NCBI GenBank assembly: GCA_001777055.1
Contig: MFCX01000024.1
Span: forward strand, 1-22,901
Direction of reading: 5' to 3'
Source: Candidatus Daviesbacteria bacterium RIFCSPHIGHO2_02_FULL_39_12
Lineage (GTDB): Bacteria > Patescibacteriota > Microgenomatia > Daviesbacterales > UBA10151
DNA length: 22,901 nt
Under the pieces are notes generated by a model, which worked only from the letters and a program-made list of their open reading frames with translations, did not search any database and was not told the origin of the DNA. Position numbers and translations under genes: made by a program. Positions 1 to 5,599 of the stretch are shown here, in pieces; the stretch's first letter is position 1; the number at the start of each line of letters is the position of its first letter.

Positions 1-181
1 AAGTCAAAAATAAACATTTTTGTTTTTTTGATAACTCATTATATATTTTTTGTAACAGAGTAGTTTTACCAACCTGCCGGGAACCTACAATGGCAATAAT
101 CTCCTTTGTTTTTAAAAAGGTTTCTATTTTAGAAAACAAATCCCGAGTGTAATAATGAATTTTAGCAGGGTTATTTATCAT
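1..181 (-). CDS. AAA+ family ATPase, N-terminal part (cut by window edge)
   Basis: Only the first 60 codons are visible, starting at the ATG at 181-179. The translation begins MINNPAKIHYYTRDLF and reaches a Walker A loop, GSRQVGKTT, at about residues 37-45, followed by LLQKIYNEL. The short N-terminus, the early P-loop with RQVGKT and the following helix are typical of the archaeal-type AAA+ ATPases often found with a DUF4143 C-terminal domain, which are common single genes in CPR genomes. This assignment is by family resemblance; the Walker B, sensor and C-terminal regions lie outside the window. It is transcribed divergently from the pilin cluster and has its own strong promoter (191-219). 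No functional link to the pili is implied. Confidence 0.75.
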   Translation of the reverse strand, partial: MINNPAKIHYYTRDLFSKIETFLKTKEIIAIVGSRQVGKTTLLQKIYNELSKKQKCLFLT

Positions 182-190
182 AATAACAAA

Positions 191-219
191 ATTATAGCAG
201 GGTTCAGCATAACAGTCAA
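191..219 (-). promoter_or_regulatory. Sigma70-type promoter of the divergent ATPase gene
   Basis: On the minus strand, TTGACT (219-214) is followed after 17 bp by a perfect TATAAT (196-191). The ATG follows 9 nt later at 181. The predicted start of transcription is at or within 3 nt of the start codon, so the mRNA would be nearly leaderless. Its -35 box lies about 15 bp from the -35 box of the divergent pilin promoter. Confidence 0.75.
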
Positions 220-234
220 ATGCCAATAAGTAGA

Positions 235-264
235 TTGACACTATCCTTCTTTTCCTGTTAGGAT
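235..264 (+). promoter_or_regulatory. Pilin promoter cassette, copy 1
   Basis: TTGACA (235-240), an 18-bp spacer, and TAGGAT (259-264) preceded by TG at 256-257 (extended -10). The ATG at 271 is 6 nt downstream, so the predicted transcript starts at the start codon. The whole cassette, including the pyrimidine-rich spacer CTATCCTTCTTTTCCTGT and the first codons (ATG TCTGCCC), recurs at 1820 and 2909. Confidence 0.75.
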
Positions 265-270
265 AAAATT

Positions 271-1488
271 ATGTCTGCCCGTAATGGCTTCACCCTGGTT
301 GAGCTCTTAGTTACAGTGGCAATCATTGCCATATTATCCGCAGTAGGCACGGTCAGTTTTATCGGTATCAGAAACAAAGCTTTGGATGCCAGGAAAAAGG
401 CAGATATAGATGCTATCAGAAAAGCCTATGAACAAAACTATGATCCAACTGAAAATAATGGCCAGGGAGGATATAAAAAATTAAGGAATGATCAATTTGC
501 CAATGGTAAAATTCCTACCCAACCTGACGGCAGTTCATATATTGCCGTAGTTGGCCCGGCTTCTGATGACTCTGGTGGTCTTTCTTCTGGTTCACGCAAT
601 CCTGAAGGTTTCGATGATTATAACGAGGCTTTCATGGTCTGTACTTCTGTGGGTAATAATTCTAATCCCTGTTACTACCCGACCGCCGCCACCTGTTATT
701 GTGCTGGTTCTTCAGGAGGAAATGCTGCGTATATTCAATCCATTACTCCGGTAAACCCTCCATCCTGTGATCCCGGCTCTTTAAGTTATGGGCTGGCAGG
801 TTACTGGAAAATGGATGAGAATACAGGCACAACTATTGCTGACTCGTCAGGCAATGGAAATACTTTGACTTTTGCATCAGATACTGACACCTATGATACT
901 CCAGGGTGGGATAGTAATAACCCACTTAATAATACTACTTCTCTCTCTGCGTTGTCTTTACCAACTAATGATAGCAGAGCTGCTACTATTAATAATCCAG
1001 CCAATATCAATATTGCAACTTACCCTATTGCTTATGGAGCATGGGTTTATCTTACTTCATACCCCCCGCCTGGAGCATCTCGACCTAACCCCTATGGAAT
1101 AGTGATGCAAAAAGGAGGCTATGTTGGAGGATATAGAATTTTCATAAGACCTGATGGTAAAGTTTATGGCGCTATTAATAGCGCCGATACTACTTCATCC
1201 CACACAGTAATAAGTGTAGCCAATGCAATAAGTTTAAACACCTGGACCCTTATTTTTGTGACTTATGATGGCTCTAAAATTAAATTATATATAAATGATG
1301 GAGATCCAAAGGATCAAAAAGATTATGATAAGAATATTGGCGCAACGACTTATCCATTTTCTGTTGGAAGGACAGAATATAATTCTATTAAAGGTTTTGT
1401 GGACGAAGTTCGGATTTACAATCGTGCATTAAACAAAGAAGAAATCTCTGCATTATACAATGGGGGTAATGGGTGTATTTCCCCCTAG
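271..1488 (+). CDS. Type IV pilin with C-terminal LamG/concanavalin-like domain
   Basis: 405 aa. MSARNG|FTLVELL is a class III prepilin signal: cleavage is expected after Gly6, leaving Phe+1 and Glu+5, followed by a hydrophobic helix to about residue 32 and a charged helix (ARKKADIDAIRKAYE). A Cys-containing linker (about 124-166, including CYC) leads to a LamG-like jelly-roll at about 176-401. It begins GLAGYWKMDE, has DSSGNGNTL, and ends FVDEVRIYNRALNKEE, the usual edges of LamG/pentraxin-fold domains. The likely role is a surface-displayed, ligand-binding (adhesive) pilus subunit; the ligand cannot be read from sequence. The start is fixed by the promoter 6 nt upstream and the short leader; no Shine-Dalgarno is visible. 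It is first in the pilin train but is separated from the next gene by 369 bp. Confidence 0.9.
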   Translation: MSARNGFTLVELLVTVAIIAILSAVGTVSFIGIRNKALDARKKADIDAIRKAYEQNYDPTENNGQGGYKKLRNDQFANGKIPTQPDGSSYIAVVGPASDDSGGLSSGSRNPEGFDDYNEAFMVCTSVGNNSNPCYYPTAATCYCAGSSGGNAAYIQSITPVNPPSCDPGSLSYGLAGYWKMDENTGTTIADSSGNGNTLTFASDTDTYDTPGWDSNNPLNNTTSLSALSLPTNDSRAATINNPANINIATYPIAYGAWVYLTSYPPPGASRPNPYGIVMQKGGYVGGYRIFIRPDGKVYGAINSADTTSSHTVISVANAISLNTWTLIFVTYDGSKIKLYINDGDPKDQKDYDKNIGATTYPFSVGRTEYNSIKGFVDEVRIYNRALNKEEISALYNGGNGCISP

Positions 1489-1550
1489 AAATCCCTGTTA
1501 GATTTTAAATTTCTTTTTTGCAAGAGTTATTATTTGGTTTATGATAGAAG

Positions 1551-1649
1551 TTATTTGTGAGTTTGCCGTATTTTTTCCCCATCCAGGTTTTCAAAATCCA
1601 CATCCCAGAAGTATTCTTTTAAAAACTTAGGCAGTTTTTTGCTTTTCAT
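1551..1649 (-). pseudogene. Truncated DUF6922-like remnant
   Basis: A 32-codon minus-strand ORF starts at the ATG 1649-1647. It encodes MKSKKLPKFLKEYFWDVDFE followed by NLDGEKIRQTHK and a stop. The FLKEYFWDVDFENLD stretch matches, from memory, the N-terminus of DUF6922 small proteins that accompany nucleotidyltransferase-type toxin-antitoxin genes. Those proteins normally continue for 50-80 more residues, so the match is lost after about 25 residues. A promoter-like sequence precedes it. I read it as the relic of a deleted toxin-antitoxin-like gene; a genuine 32-aa peptide is possible but less likely. Confidence 0.5.
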
Positions 1650-1655
1650 ATACTA

Positions 1656-1684
1656 ATTTTACCACATCTGCCGTAATAGTTCAG
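1656..1684 (-). promoter_or_regulatory. Promoter-like sequence upstream of the DUF6922 remnant
   Basis: On the minus strand, CTGAAC (1684-1679), a 17-bp spacer and TAAAAT (1661-1656), then 6 nt to the ATG at 1649. The geometry is the same as for the pilin promoters. The -35 match is weak. Confidence 0.45.
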
Positions 1685-1701
1685 AGTCCTTGACATACAT
1701 T

Positions 1702-1788
1702 TGTCATTCCCGCGGAGGCGGGAATCTATATAGATTCCGGATCAAGCTCGCCTCGCTGAAGCTTCGGCGAAGCGGGTCCGGAATGACA
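1702..1788 (+). repeat. Dispersed palindromic element (TGTCATTCC...GGAATGACA)
   Basis: An 87-bp element bounded by the perfect inverted repeat TGTCATTCC (1702-1710) and GGAATGACA (1780-1788). Internal hairpins include CCCGCGGAGGCGGG, AATCTATATAGATT and CGCTGAAGCTTCGGCG. It resembles the non-coding palindromic repeats scattered through many bacterial genomes, including CPR. It lies just upstream of the second pilin promoter and is more GC-rich than its surroundings. It encodes nothing. Confidence 0.75.
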
Positions 1789-1819
1789 GTTTTGAACTGT
1801 TACGTTACGCTGCTGTTAA

Positions 1820-1849
1820 TTGACACTATTCTTCTTTTCCTGTTAGGAT
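1820..1849 (+). promoter_or_regulatory. Pilin promoter cassette, copy 2
   Basis: TTGACA (1820-1825), an 18-bp spacer nearly identical to copy 1, and TAGGAT (1844-1849) with TG at 1841-1842. The ATG at 1858 is 8 nt downstream because of a 2-nt insertion relative to copies 1 and 3. Upstream it shares TTACGCTGCTGTTAA with copy 3 (2909). Confidence 0.75.
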
Positions 1850-1857
1850 AATATTAT

Positions 1858-2345
1858 ATGCCTGCCCTTGTTAGGTCGTCTACTGACTACAGTCTACAGT
1901 CTATCGCGGAAGTCGGAAGTCGGAAGACAAACATAAAGGTTTTACCCTGATTGAACTTATGGTGGTCGTGGCAGTTATTGCCATATTATCCATAGTTGGC
2001 ATGGCGGCGTATGGCAATGTGCAGAAAAATGCCCGTGATGCAAAAAGAAAAGCAGATATACATATTATCAGAAATGCCCTGGATGCATATTATATGGATC
2101 ATGGTAAATATCCTAGTGTAAGTGTCTATAGTGTAAGTAAAGATGTAACAGAAGATGGTTGGACCAATGCGGTTGGGGGTACACAGTATTATGCCAGCGG
2201 TAAAGCGCCGGTTGATCCTATCAATGAAGGTACTTATTATTATAAATATGAAGGGGTTACAAGTGTGCCGCTCAAGTTGGGTCGAATTTGTGCAACTGCA
2301 TTAGAAGATGGGTCCATAAGATATTGTTTAGATCCAACACAATAA
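1858..2345 (+). CDS. Type IV pilin whose leader is out of frame (candidate phase-variable)
   Basis: The pilin reading frame contains GFTLIELMVVVAVIAILS from 1938, then a charged helix (KNARDAKRKADIH) and a C-terminal globular part with two Cys, ending at TAA 2343-2345. Read back from 1938 the frame stays open only to 1887 (TGA at 1884-1886) and has no ATG, GTG or TTG before the class III motif. The ATG aligned with the other cassette-driven pilins is at 1858, in a different frame that ends at TGA 1948-1950. The two are separated by seven heptanucleotides (1878-1926). Adding one 7-nt unit joins ATG 1858 to the pilin frame with no stop. An initiation at ATG 1959 would remove the processing motif. 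The mature protein is a close paralogue of the pilin at 3514. It is an OFF-phase gene, a pseudogene, or a consensus error. Confidence 0.75.
1878..1926 (+). repeat. Array of seven heptanucleotides in the pilin leader
   Basis: The sequence divides into GTCTACT, GACTACA, GTCTACA, GTCTATC, GCGGAAG, TCGGAAG and TCGGAAG. Two neighbouring families (about 4 and 3 units) keep a strict 7-nt period. Because 7 is not a multiple of 3, gain or loss of one unit shifts the frame between ATG 1858 and the pilin domain. Confidence 0.85.
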
Positions 2346-2380
2346 TAGTTAAAGCTGTATTTTGATATATAAAATCTACC

Positions 2381-2408
2381 TTGATATTTTGTGGGGAGAT
2401 AGTATCAT
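2381..2408 (+). promoter_or_regulatory. Promoter of the coiled-coil gene
   Basis: TTGATA (2381-2386), a 16-bp spacer and TATCAT (2403-2408), then 6 nt to the ATG at 2415. The same downstream segment is duplicated at about 3935-3962, but there the -35 box has been lost. Confidence 0.55.
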
Positions 2409-2414
2409 CATAAT

Positions 2415-2798
2415 ATGACTAATGATGCATTTAAAAAACTACTGGATGCAGCCATAAGACCAGTTAATGACAGACTGGATAAACTGGATCAAGCTATTGA
2501 ACCTATTAATGACAGACTGGATAAACTGGATGCAGCTTTCAAACCAGTCAATGAAAGGCTGGATAAACTGGATGCAGGTCTAAATGATCTCAGAAAAGAG
2601 CTTAAAGAAGTTAAAGATACCCAGGAACAAAGAGTCTTACCCCCCTTAGTATATATTGAAGCTACACTTAAAAGTTATGCTGACAGGTATGTAGCTAATG
2701 AAGATCATATTGGAAGGCTTCAAAAAAGAGTGAGTACTGTAGAAAATAAACTGGGAATTATTCCTCCACAGGATTTAACTATACCACTGTTTGAATAG
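2415..2798 (+). CDS. Coiled-coil protein with three 14-residue repeats
   Basis: 127 aa, soluble, with no signal peptide or membrane segment. Residues 12-53 are three 14-residue (two-heptad) repeats: AAIRPVNDRLDKLD, QAIEPINDRLDKLD and AAFKPVNERLDKLD. A degenerate fourth (AGLNDLRKELKEVKD) follows. Hydrophobic residues at heptad positions imply a parallel coiled coil about 60 residues long. A Pro-Pro break (RVLPPLV) and a second helical segment (HIGRLQKRVSTVENKLG) follow. Proteins with such repeats are common and uncharacterised in CPR genomes. It sits between pilin genes in the same direction, with its own promoter, and a decayed second copy follows the paralogous pilin at 3514, so it travelled with the pilin as a module. 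A structural or tethering role is a guess. Confidence 0.85.
   Translation: MTNDAFKKLLDAAIRPVNDRLDKLDQAIEPINDRLDKLDAAFKPVNERLDKLDAGLNDLRKELKEVKDTQEQRVLPPLVYIEATLKSYADRYVANEDHIGRLQKRVSTVENKLGIIPPQDLTIPLFE
2448..2573 (+). repeat. Three tandem 42-bp repeats within the coiled-coil gene
   Basis: Units 2448-2489, 2490-2531 and 2532-2573, each encoding 14 residues ending (D/E)RLDKLD. The block GACTGGATAAACTGGAT is shared by the first two units, and a near-identical block occurs in the third. The unit is a multiple of 3, so copy changes would alter coil length without a frameshift. Confidence 0.85.
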
Positions 2799-2830
2799 TT
2801 TCCGGTATAGAGGAAGGAGTTTTCGACGGA

Positions 2831-2879
2831 AGATTGCTTCGCCAGTTTACCCTGAGTGTAGTCGAAGGGCTCGCAATGG
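2831..2879 (+). repeat. Dispersed hairpin element upstream of the third pilin
   Basis: Nested inverted repeats: ATTGC (2833-2837) with GCAAT (2873-2877), and inside them CCCT (2850-2853) with AGGG (2866-2869). It resembles the CCCTGAG...TCGAAGGG type of dispersed repeat. It lies in the 146-bp gap between the coiled-coil gene and pilin cassette copy 3, in the same relative position as the palindrome before cassette copy 2. Confidence 0.5.
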
Positions 2880-2908
2880 CGTCCGGTGAGCAGTTACGCT
2901 GCTGTTAA

Positions 2909-2938
2909 TTGACACTATCCCTCTTTTCCTGTTAGGAT
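2909..2938 (+). promoter_or_regulatory. Pilin promoter cassette, copy 3
   Basis: TTGACA (2909-2914), an 18-bp spacer, and TAGGAT (2933-2938) with TG at 2930-2931. The ATG at 2945 is exactly 6 nt downstream. The spacer differs from copy 1 by one base. Confidence 0.75.
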
Positions 2939-2944
2939 TAAATT

Positions 2945-3517
2945 ATGTCCTGCCCTGTTAAGCTGTCCGTCTGCAGACTACCGAAGTATGAGCCTCACCC
3001 CAGGGGTGTAAGCAGGAGTGTAAGCGCAATTTTTCACCGCGGGGGTGGATTGATGGGATTTACCCTGATTGAACTGATGATAGTAGTCACTATTATTGCC
3101 ATACTTACTGTAATTGGCATAACTGTTTTTACCTCAGTGCAAAAAAATGCCAGGGATGCCAGGAGAAAAGCGGATATTAATGCCATAGCCAATGCCATGG
3201 AGGCAAATTATGACAAAACTGCTAACCCGGGAGAATATGCTGCTCTTGTTGCAACTTTTTTTTCAAGTGGCGTAATACCCAGTGATCCCCAGAAAGGTAC
3301 AGCAATATGCTCAGGAACTACTGTACGCTGCTACTGTGCTTCTAAAAGCACTACAAATAATTTAACTCCTGCTGCATGTGCAGAAGTAGCTGCGGAAGCG
3401 GACTCAACTTTTCCATCTGCTACTACTCTACCAGGGCAAACTACCGGACCTTACTGGATGGTTTGCGCTAATTTGGAAGGCACGCCAAATCATTACTGCC
3501 GTCAGAATATACAATGA
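2945..3517 (+). CDS. Type IV pilin with long, repeat-bearing leader
   Basis: 190 aa from ATG 2945, which is fixed by promoter cassette copy 3. The leader is 37 residues (MSCPVKLSVC... ...FHRGGGLMG) before FTLIELMIVV. This is long for a class III leader and contains the palindromes GTCTGCAGAC and CACCCCAGGGGTG. An in-frame ATG at 3053, preceded by a G-rich stretch, would give a two-residue leader (M-G|FTLIEL), so translation may begin at either site. The mature part has a hydrophobic N-helix, a KNARDARRKADINAIANAME helix, and a Cys-rich C-terminal half (CSGTTVRCYCAS, then VCANLEGTPNHYC) likely to be disulphide-linked. The CYCA motif is shared with the LamG pilin at 271. It overlaps the next pilin by 4 bp (ATGA), implying translational coupling. 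Confidence 0.88.
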   Translation: MSCPVKLSVCRLPKYEPHPRGVSRSVSAIFHRGGGLMGFTLIELMIVVTIIAILTVIGITVFTSVQKNARDARRKADINAIANAMEANYDKTANPGEYAALVATFFSSGVIPSDPQKGTAICSGTTVRCYCASKSTTNNLTPAACAEVAAEADSTFPSATTLPGQTTGPYWMVCANLEGTPNHYCRQNIQ

Positions 3518-3918
3518 GAAATGATAAGTATAAGCTTTTGGGGTTTACCCTGGTTGAGCTGCTGGTGGTTGTGGCAATTATTGCTGTTTTATCCATAATT
3601 GGCATGGCTGCATATGGCAATGTTCAAAAAAATGCCCGCGATGCAAAAAGAAAAGGAGATATACATATTATCAGAAATGCTTTAGAAGAATATTATATGG
3701 ATAATAAAAGTTATCCAATAACAACTGAATATAGTAACACATCTACTAATGACTGGACTACGATAGTGGGAGGTGCAAAATATTATGCCAGCGGTAAAGC
3801 GCCGGTTGATCCTATAAATAGAGAGTCATTTCATTATATATATTATAGTATTGGTAAAATCTGTGCAAGGATGTTAGAAATAGATGAGAAGAGCTTCTGT
3901 CTGAAAGCAACACAATAA
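3514..3918 (+). CDS. Type IV pilin, paralogue of the out-of-frame pilin
   Basis: 134 aa. MRNDKYKLLG|FTLVELLVVVAIIAVLS gives an intact prepilin signal with Gly-1 and Glu+5. The mature domain matches the pilin ending at 2345 along its whole length (YGNVQKNARDAKRK, DIHIIRNAL, YYASGKAPVDPIN, final -TQ). The two genes share over 30 identical consecutive nucleotides around the YYASGKAPVDP codons and also share their downstream sequence, so this is a recent duplication. The start ATG overlaps the TGA of the upstream pilin. Two C-terminal Cys are positioned as in the paralogue. It is a likely main-fibre or major-type pilin, by its small size. Confidence 0.9.
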   Translation: MRNDKYKLLGFTLVELLVVVAIIAVLSIIGMAAYGNVQKNARDAKRKGDIHIIRNALEEYYMDNKSYPITTEYSNTSTNDWTTIVGGAKYYASGKAPVDPINRESFHYIYYSIGKICARMLEIDEKSFCLKATQ

Positions 3919-4030
3919 TAGTTAAAAGGGGTATATTTTGTGGGGAGATAGTATTATCATAATTAGTAGCTAATGAAGATCATATTGGTAGGCTGCAAAA
4001 AAGAGTGATTACCGTTTGAATAGTTTCCGG
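3919..4030 (+). pseudogene. Decayed second copy of the coiled-coil gene
   Basis: The sequence after the pilin stop repeats the region after 2345: ATAATAGTTAAA, then TTTTGTGGGGAGATAGTAT, ATCATAAT. It then jumps to a match with the 3' part of the coiled-coil gene: GTAGCTAATGAAGATCATAT at 3967, GGCT(G/T)CAAAAAAGAGTGA. Finally comes TTTGAATAGTTTCCGGTATA, equivalent to the gene's stop region at 2790-2811. The 5' half with the 14-residue repeats and the ATG are gone, and a second internal deletion is present. No functional product is expected. Confidence 0.8.
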
Positions 4031-4036
4031 TATAAT
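4031..4036 (+). promoter_or_regulatory. TATAAT -10 box for the pilin at 4046
   Basis: A perfect TATAAT lies 9 nt before the ATG at 4046. No good -35 is present at 17 bp (4008-4013 reads ATTACC). In the parental copy at 2807 the corresponding sequence is GGTATAGAGG, so the -10 box arose at the end of the decayed duplicate. Confidence 0.5.
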
Positions 4037-4045
4037 AGAGTTGAC

Positions 4046-4498
4046 ATGAAAAAGGCCCTGCCCCCCAAACAAGGTTTTACCCTGGTGGAACTGCTGATTG
4101 TGATTACTATTATTGCCATACTTACTATTATAGGTATAGTAAATTATTCCTCGTTTAACAGAAGCGCGCGGGATGCCAAAAGGCAATCTGATTTAAAAAT
4201 AATCCAGTCTGCCCTGGAAGCTTATCATGCGGATAAAATTTATTATCCTGCATCAATTCCATCTGTAGGACAATTTGCAGCAGGAAATAAAATCTATCTG
4301 AATGAAGTGCCAGAAGATCCATTAAAGCCGCGGCAGTTTTATCACTATGTTGCTAAAGATGATACAGGTTCTAGTTGTACAGGTGACAGTTGTACAAAGT
4401 ATTGTTTATATGCAAAATTAGAGGATAGAGTTCCTGATAGCGATGATGGTTGTTCCCCCTCTGATCCTTCTTATAACTATGGTGTTACCAGGCCATAA
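4046..4498 (+). CDS. Type IV pilin
   Basis: 150 aa from ATG 4046: MKKALPPKQG|FTLVELLIVITIIAIL, a textbook prepilin signal with a basic leader, Gly-1 and Glu+5. The same frame is open upstream to a TTG at 4016, but that lies inside the duplicated pseudogene remnant and before the TATAAT, so ATG 4046 is preferred. The mature part has NRSARDAKRQSDLKIIQSALEAYHADKIYYP, the usual pilin N-helix with a YYP turn, and a C-terminal region with four Cys (CTGDSCTKYC, DDGC). The size suggests a major or abundant minor pilin. Confidence 0.9.
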   Translation: MKKALPPKQGFTLVELLIVITIIAILTIIGIVNYSSFNRSARDAKRQSDLKIIQSALEAYHADKIYYPASIPSVGQFAAGNKIYLNEVPEDPLKPRQFYHYVAKDDTGSSCTGDSCTKYCLYAKLEDRVPDSDDGCSPSDPSYNYGVTRP

Positions 4499-4515
4499 TA
4501 TGGTACGTTTAAAGT

Positions 4516-5034
4516 ATGCGTGCCTTCACTTTAGTTGAAATCCTGATTGTCATTTCCATCATGGCTTTGCTTGCTGTTGGCAGCTTTGTTTATTTTAAGG
4601 ATTTTTCCGCTAAAAAAGCTGTGGAAAAAGCAGCAGGAGAAGTACAATCCTTATTGAGGTTAGCTCAAAGCAATGCTACATCTTCTACTAAATGTAATGA
4701 TCAGGGCGCAATTTCCTGGTCTTTAAAATTTACAAATGCTACCACCATGAAATTGCGTTGTAGTAATTCTTCGGAAGATAGAGAGGTTAGAACTTATACT
4801 TTGGAAAATGCGCAAGTCGATCAAATTAATGGCGATTCAGAATGTACAATCGGACTGCCAGCTACAATAAGTTATACGCCGGGGCTTGGTATACAAAGCA
4901 TTTCTTCCAGTGATGTATTTACTCTTAATACTTGTTTACAATCCTCTATTATAACTTTTACTATTAAAAATTTAATAAATAACGATACGAAAACTTTTAA
5001 ATTATCCAAAGGAGGAGCGGTAAATGTGCAGTAA
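4516..5034 (+). CDS. GspH/FimT-like pseudopilin
   Basis: 172 aa. The leader is only three residues, MRA|FTLVEILIVISIMALLAV, with Ala rather than Gly at -1. After the hydrophobic helix, FKDFSAKKAVEKAAGEVQSLLRLAQSNATSST is characteristic of GspH/FimT proteins, the minor pilins that help prime pilus assembly. A Ser/Thr-rich beta-sandwich with several Cys follows. It begins 17 bp after the previous pilin and overlaps the next gene by 11 bp. Its 3' end (AAAGGAGGAG) supplies the ribosome-binding site of the next gene. Confidence 0.82.
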   Translation: MRAFTLVEILIVISIMALLAVGSFVYFKDFSAKKAVEKAAGEVQSLLRLAQSNATSSTKCNDQGAISWSLKFTNATTMKLRCSNSSEDREVRTYTLENAQVDQINGDSECTIGLPATISYTPGLGIQSISSSDVFTLNTCLQSSIITFTIKNLINNDTKTFKLSKGGAVNVQ

Positions 5035-5599
5035 AATGTCAAATGAAAACGGGCAGACGCTGATGGAGCTGATTGTGGTGATACTGATTTCGGTCCTGGT
5101 GATCGGGGCTTTGGTGTTTGCCACCATTGCCTCTTTGCGCAATGCCCAGTTTGCCAAAAACCAGGCCCAGGCCACAAAGCTGGCCCAGGAAGGGATAGAG
5201 AGAGTTAGGGTTGGACGTGATAGAAATCAGCCCATTACAATTTCAGATACACCAGTATCTTCTTGGAACGGTTACGGTAGTCTCTGTACAGGGACTACAG
5301 ATATTAAGACTGATTCGATATGGTGTTATCAAATAAACGGTAACTGCGGAGATTCAACATTAGCATCGCCAACCTTTTGCTATTTTAATGTGGATAACCA
5401 AGGTAGACTCACCAATTTGACCGCTGCATCATTTATCCCCTCTCGCGCTGAAGACATTCCTCCATTTCATAGGGCGATTATTTTATCTGATGATGCCGTT
5501 ACCTTTGCTAGTCTAAAGACTGTTACAGCAGTTGTTAGGTGGACTGATTTTTCCGGACCGCATGAATCCAGACTAACTACTATATTAAGGAAAATATGA
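5024..5599 (+). CDS. Pseudopilin, PilV/GspI-like
   Basis: 191 aa. Start ATG 5024 is chosen because GGAGGAG (5011-5017) lies 6 nt upstream, one of few strong Shine-Dalgarno sites here. ATG 5036 is an alternative. The N-terminus MCSKMSNENGQTLMELIVVILISVLVIGA has a Gly-Gln-Thr-Leu-x-Glu version of the prepilin motif (Gly-1, Gln+1). The helix continues ASLRNAQFAKNQAQATKLAQEGIERVRVGRDRN, like PilV/GspI minor pilins where KLAQEGIE is common. The C-terminal half is a beta-rich domain ending TAVVRWTDFSGPHESRLTTILRK. It overlaps the following gene by 4 bp (ATGA). Confidence 0.82.
   Translation: MCSKMSNENGQTLMELIVVILISVLVIGALVFATIASLRNAQFAKNQAQATKLAQEGIERVRVGRDRNQPITISDTPVSSWNGYGSLCTGTTDIKTDSIWCYQINGNCGDSTLASPTFCYFNVDNQGRLTNLTAASFIPSRAEDIPPFHRAIILSDDAVTFASLKTVTAVVRWTDFSGPHESRLTTILRKI

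Larger units (their letters stand above)
1489..1857. other. 369-bp intergenic region between pilin genes 1 and 2
   Basis: From left to right it holds the minus-strand DUF6922-like remnant with its promoter, the dispersed palindrome, a short inverted repeat ACAGTT/AACTGT (1787-1801), and the pilin promoter cassette copy 2. No intact gene and no convincing intrinsic terminator is visible. It appears to be a site of gene loss and repeat insertion. Confidence 0.6.

Noticed and set aside
1858..1950. A separate small 30-codon gene starting at ATG 1858
   Set aside because: It ends inside the pilin motif and consists of heptamer-repeat codons. It is better explained as the out-of-frame leader of the pilin.
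3964..4024. A functional small gene in the gap 3919-4045
   Set aside because: It matches separated fragments of the coiled-coil gene with internal deletions and no start codon; it is a remnant.
4016..4045. TTG start at 4016 for the pilin at 4046
   Set aside because: It lies inside the duplicated pseudogene remnant and upstream of the TATAAT; ATG 4046 gives a normal prepilin leader.
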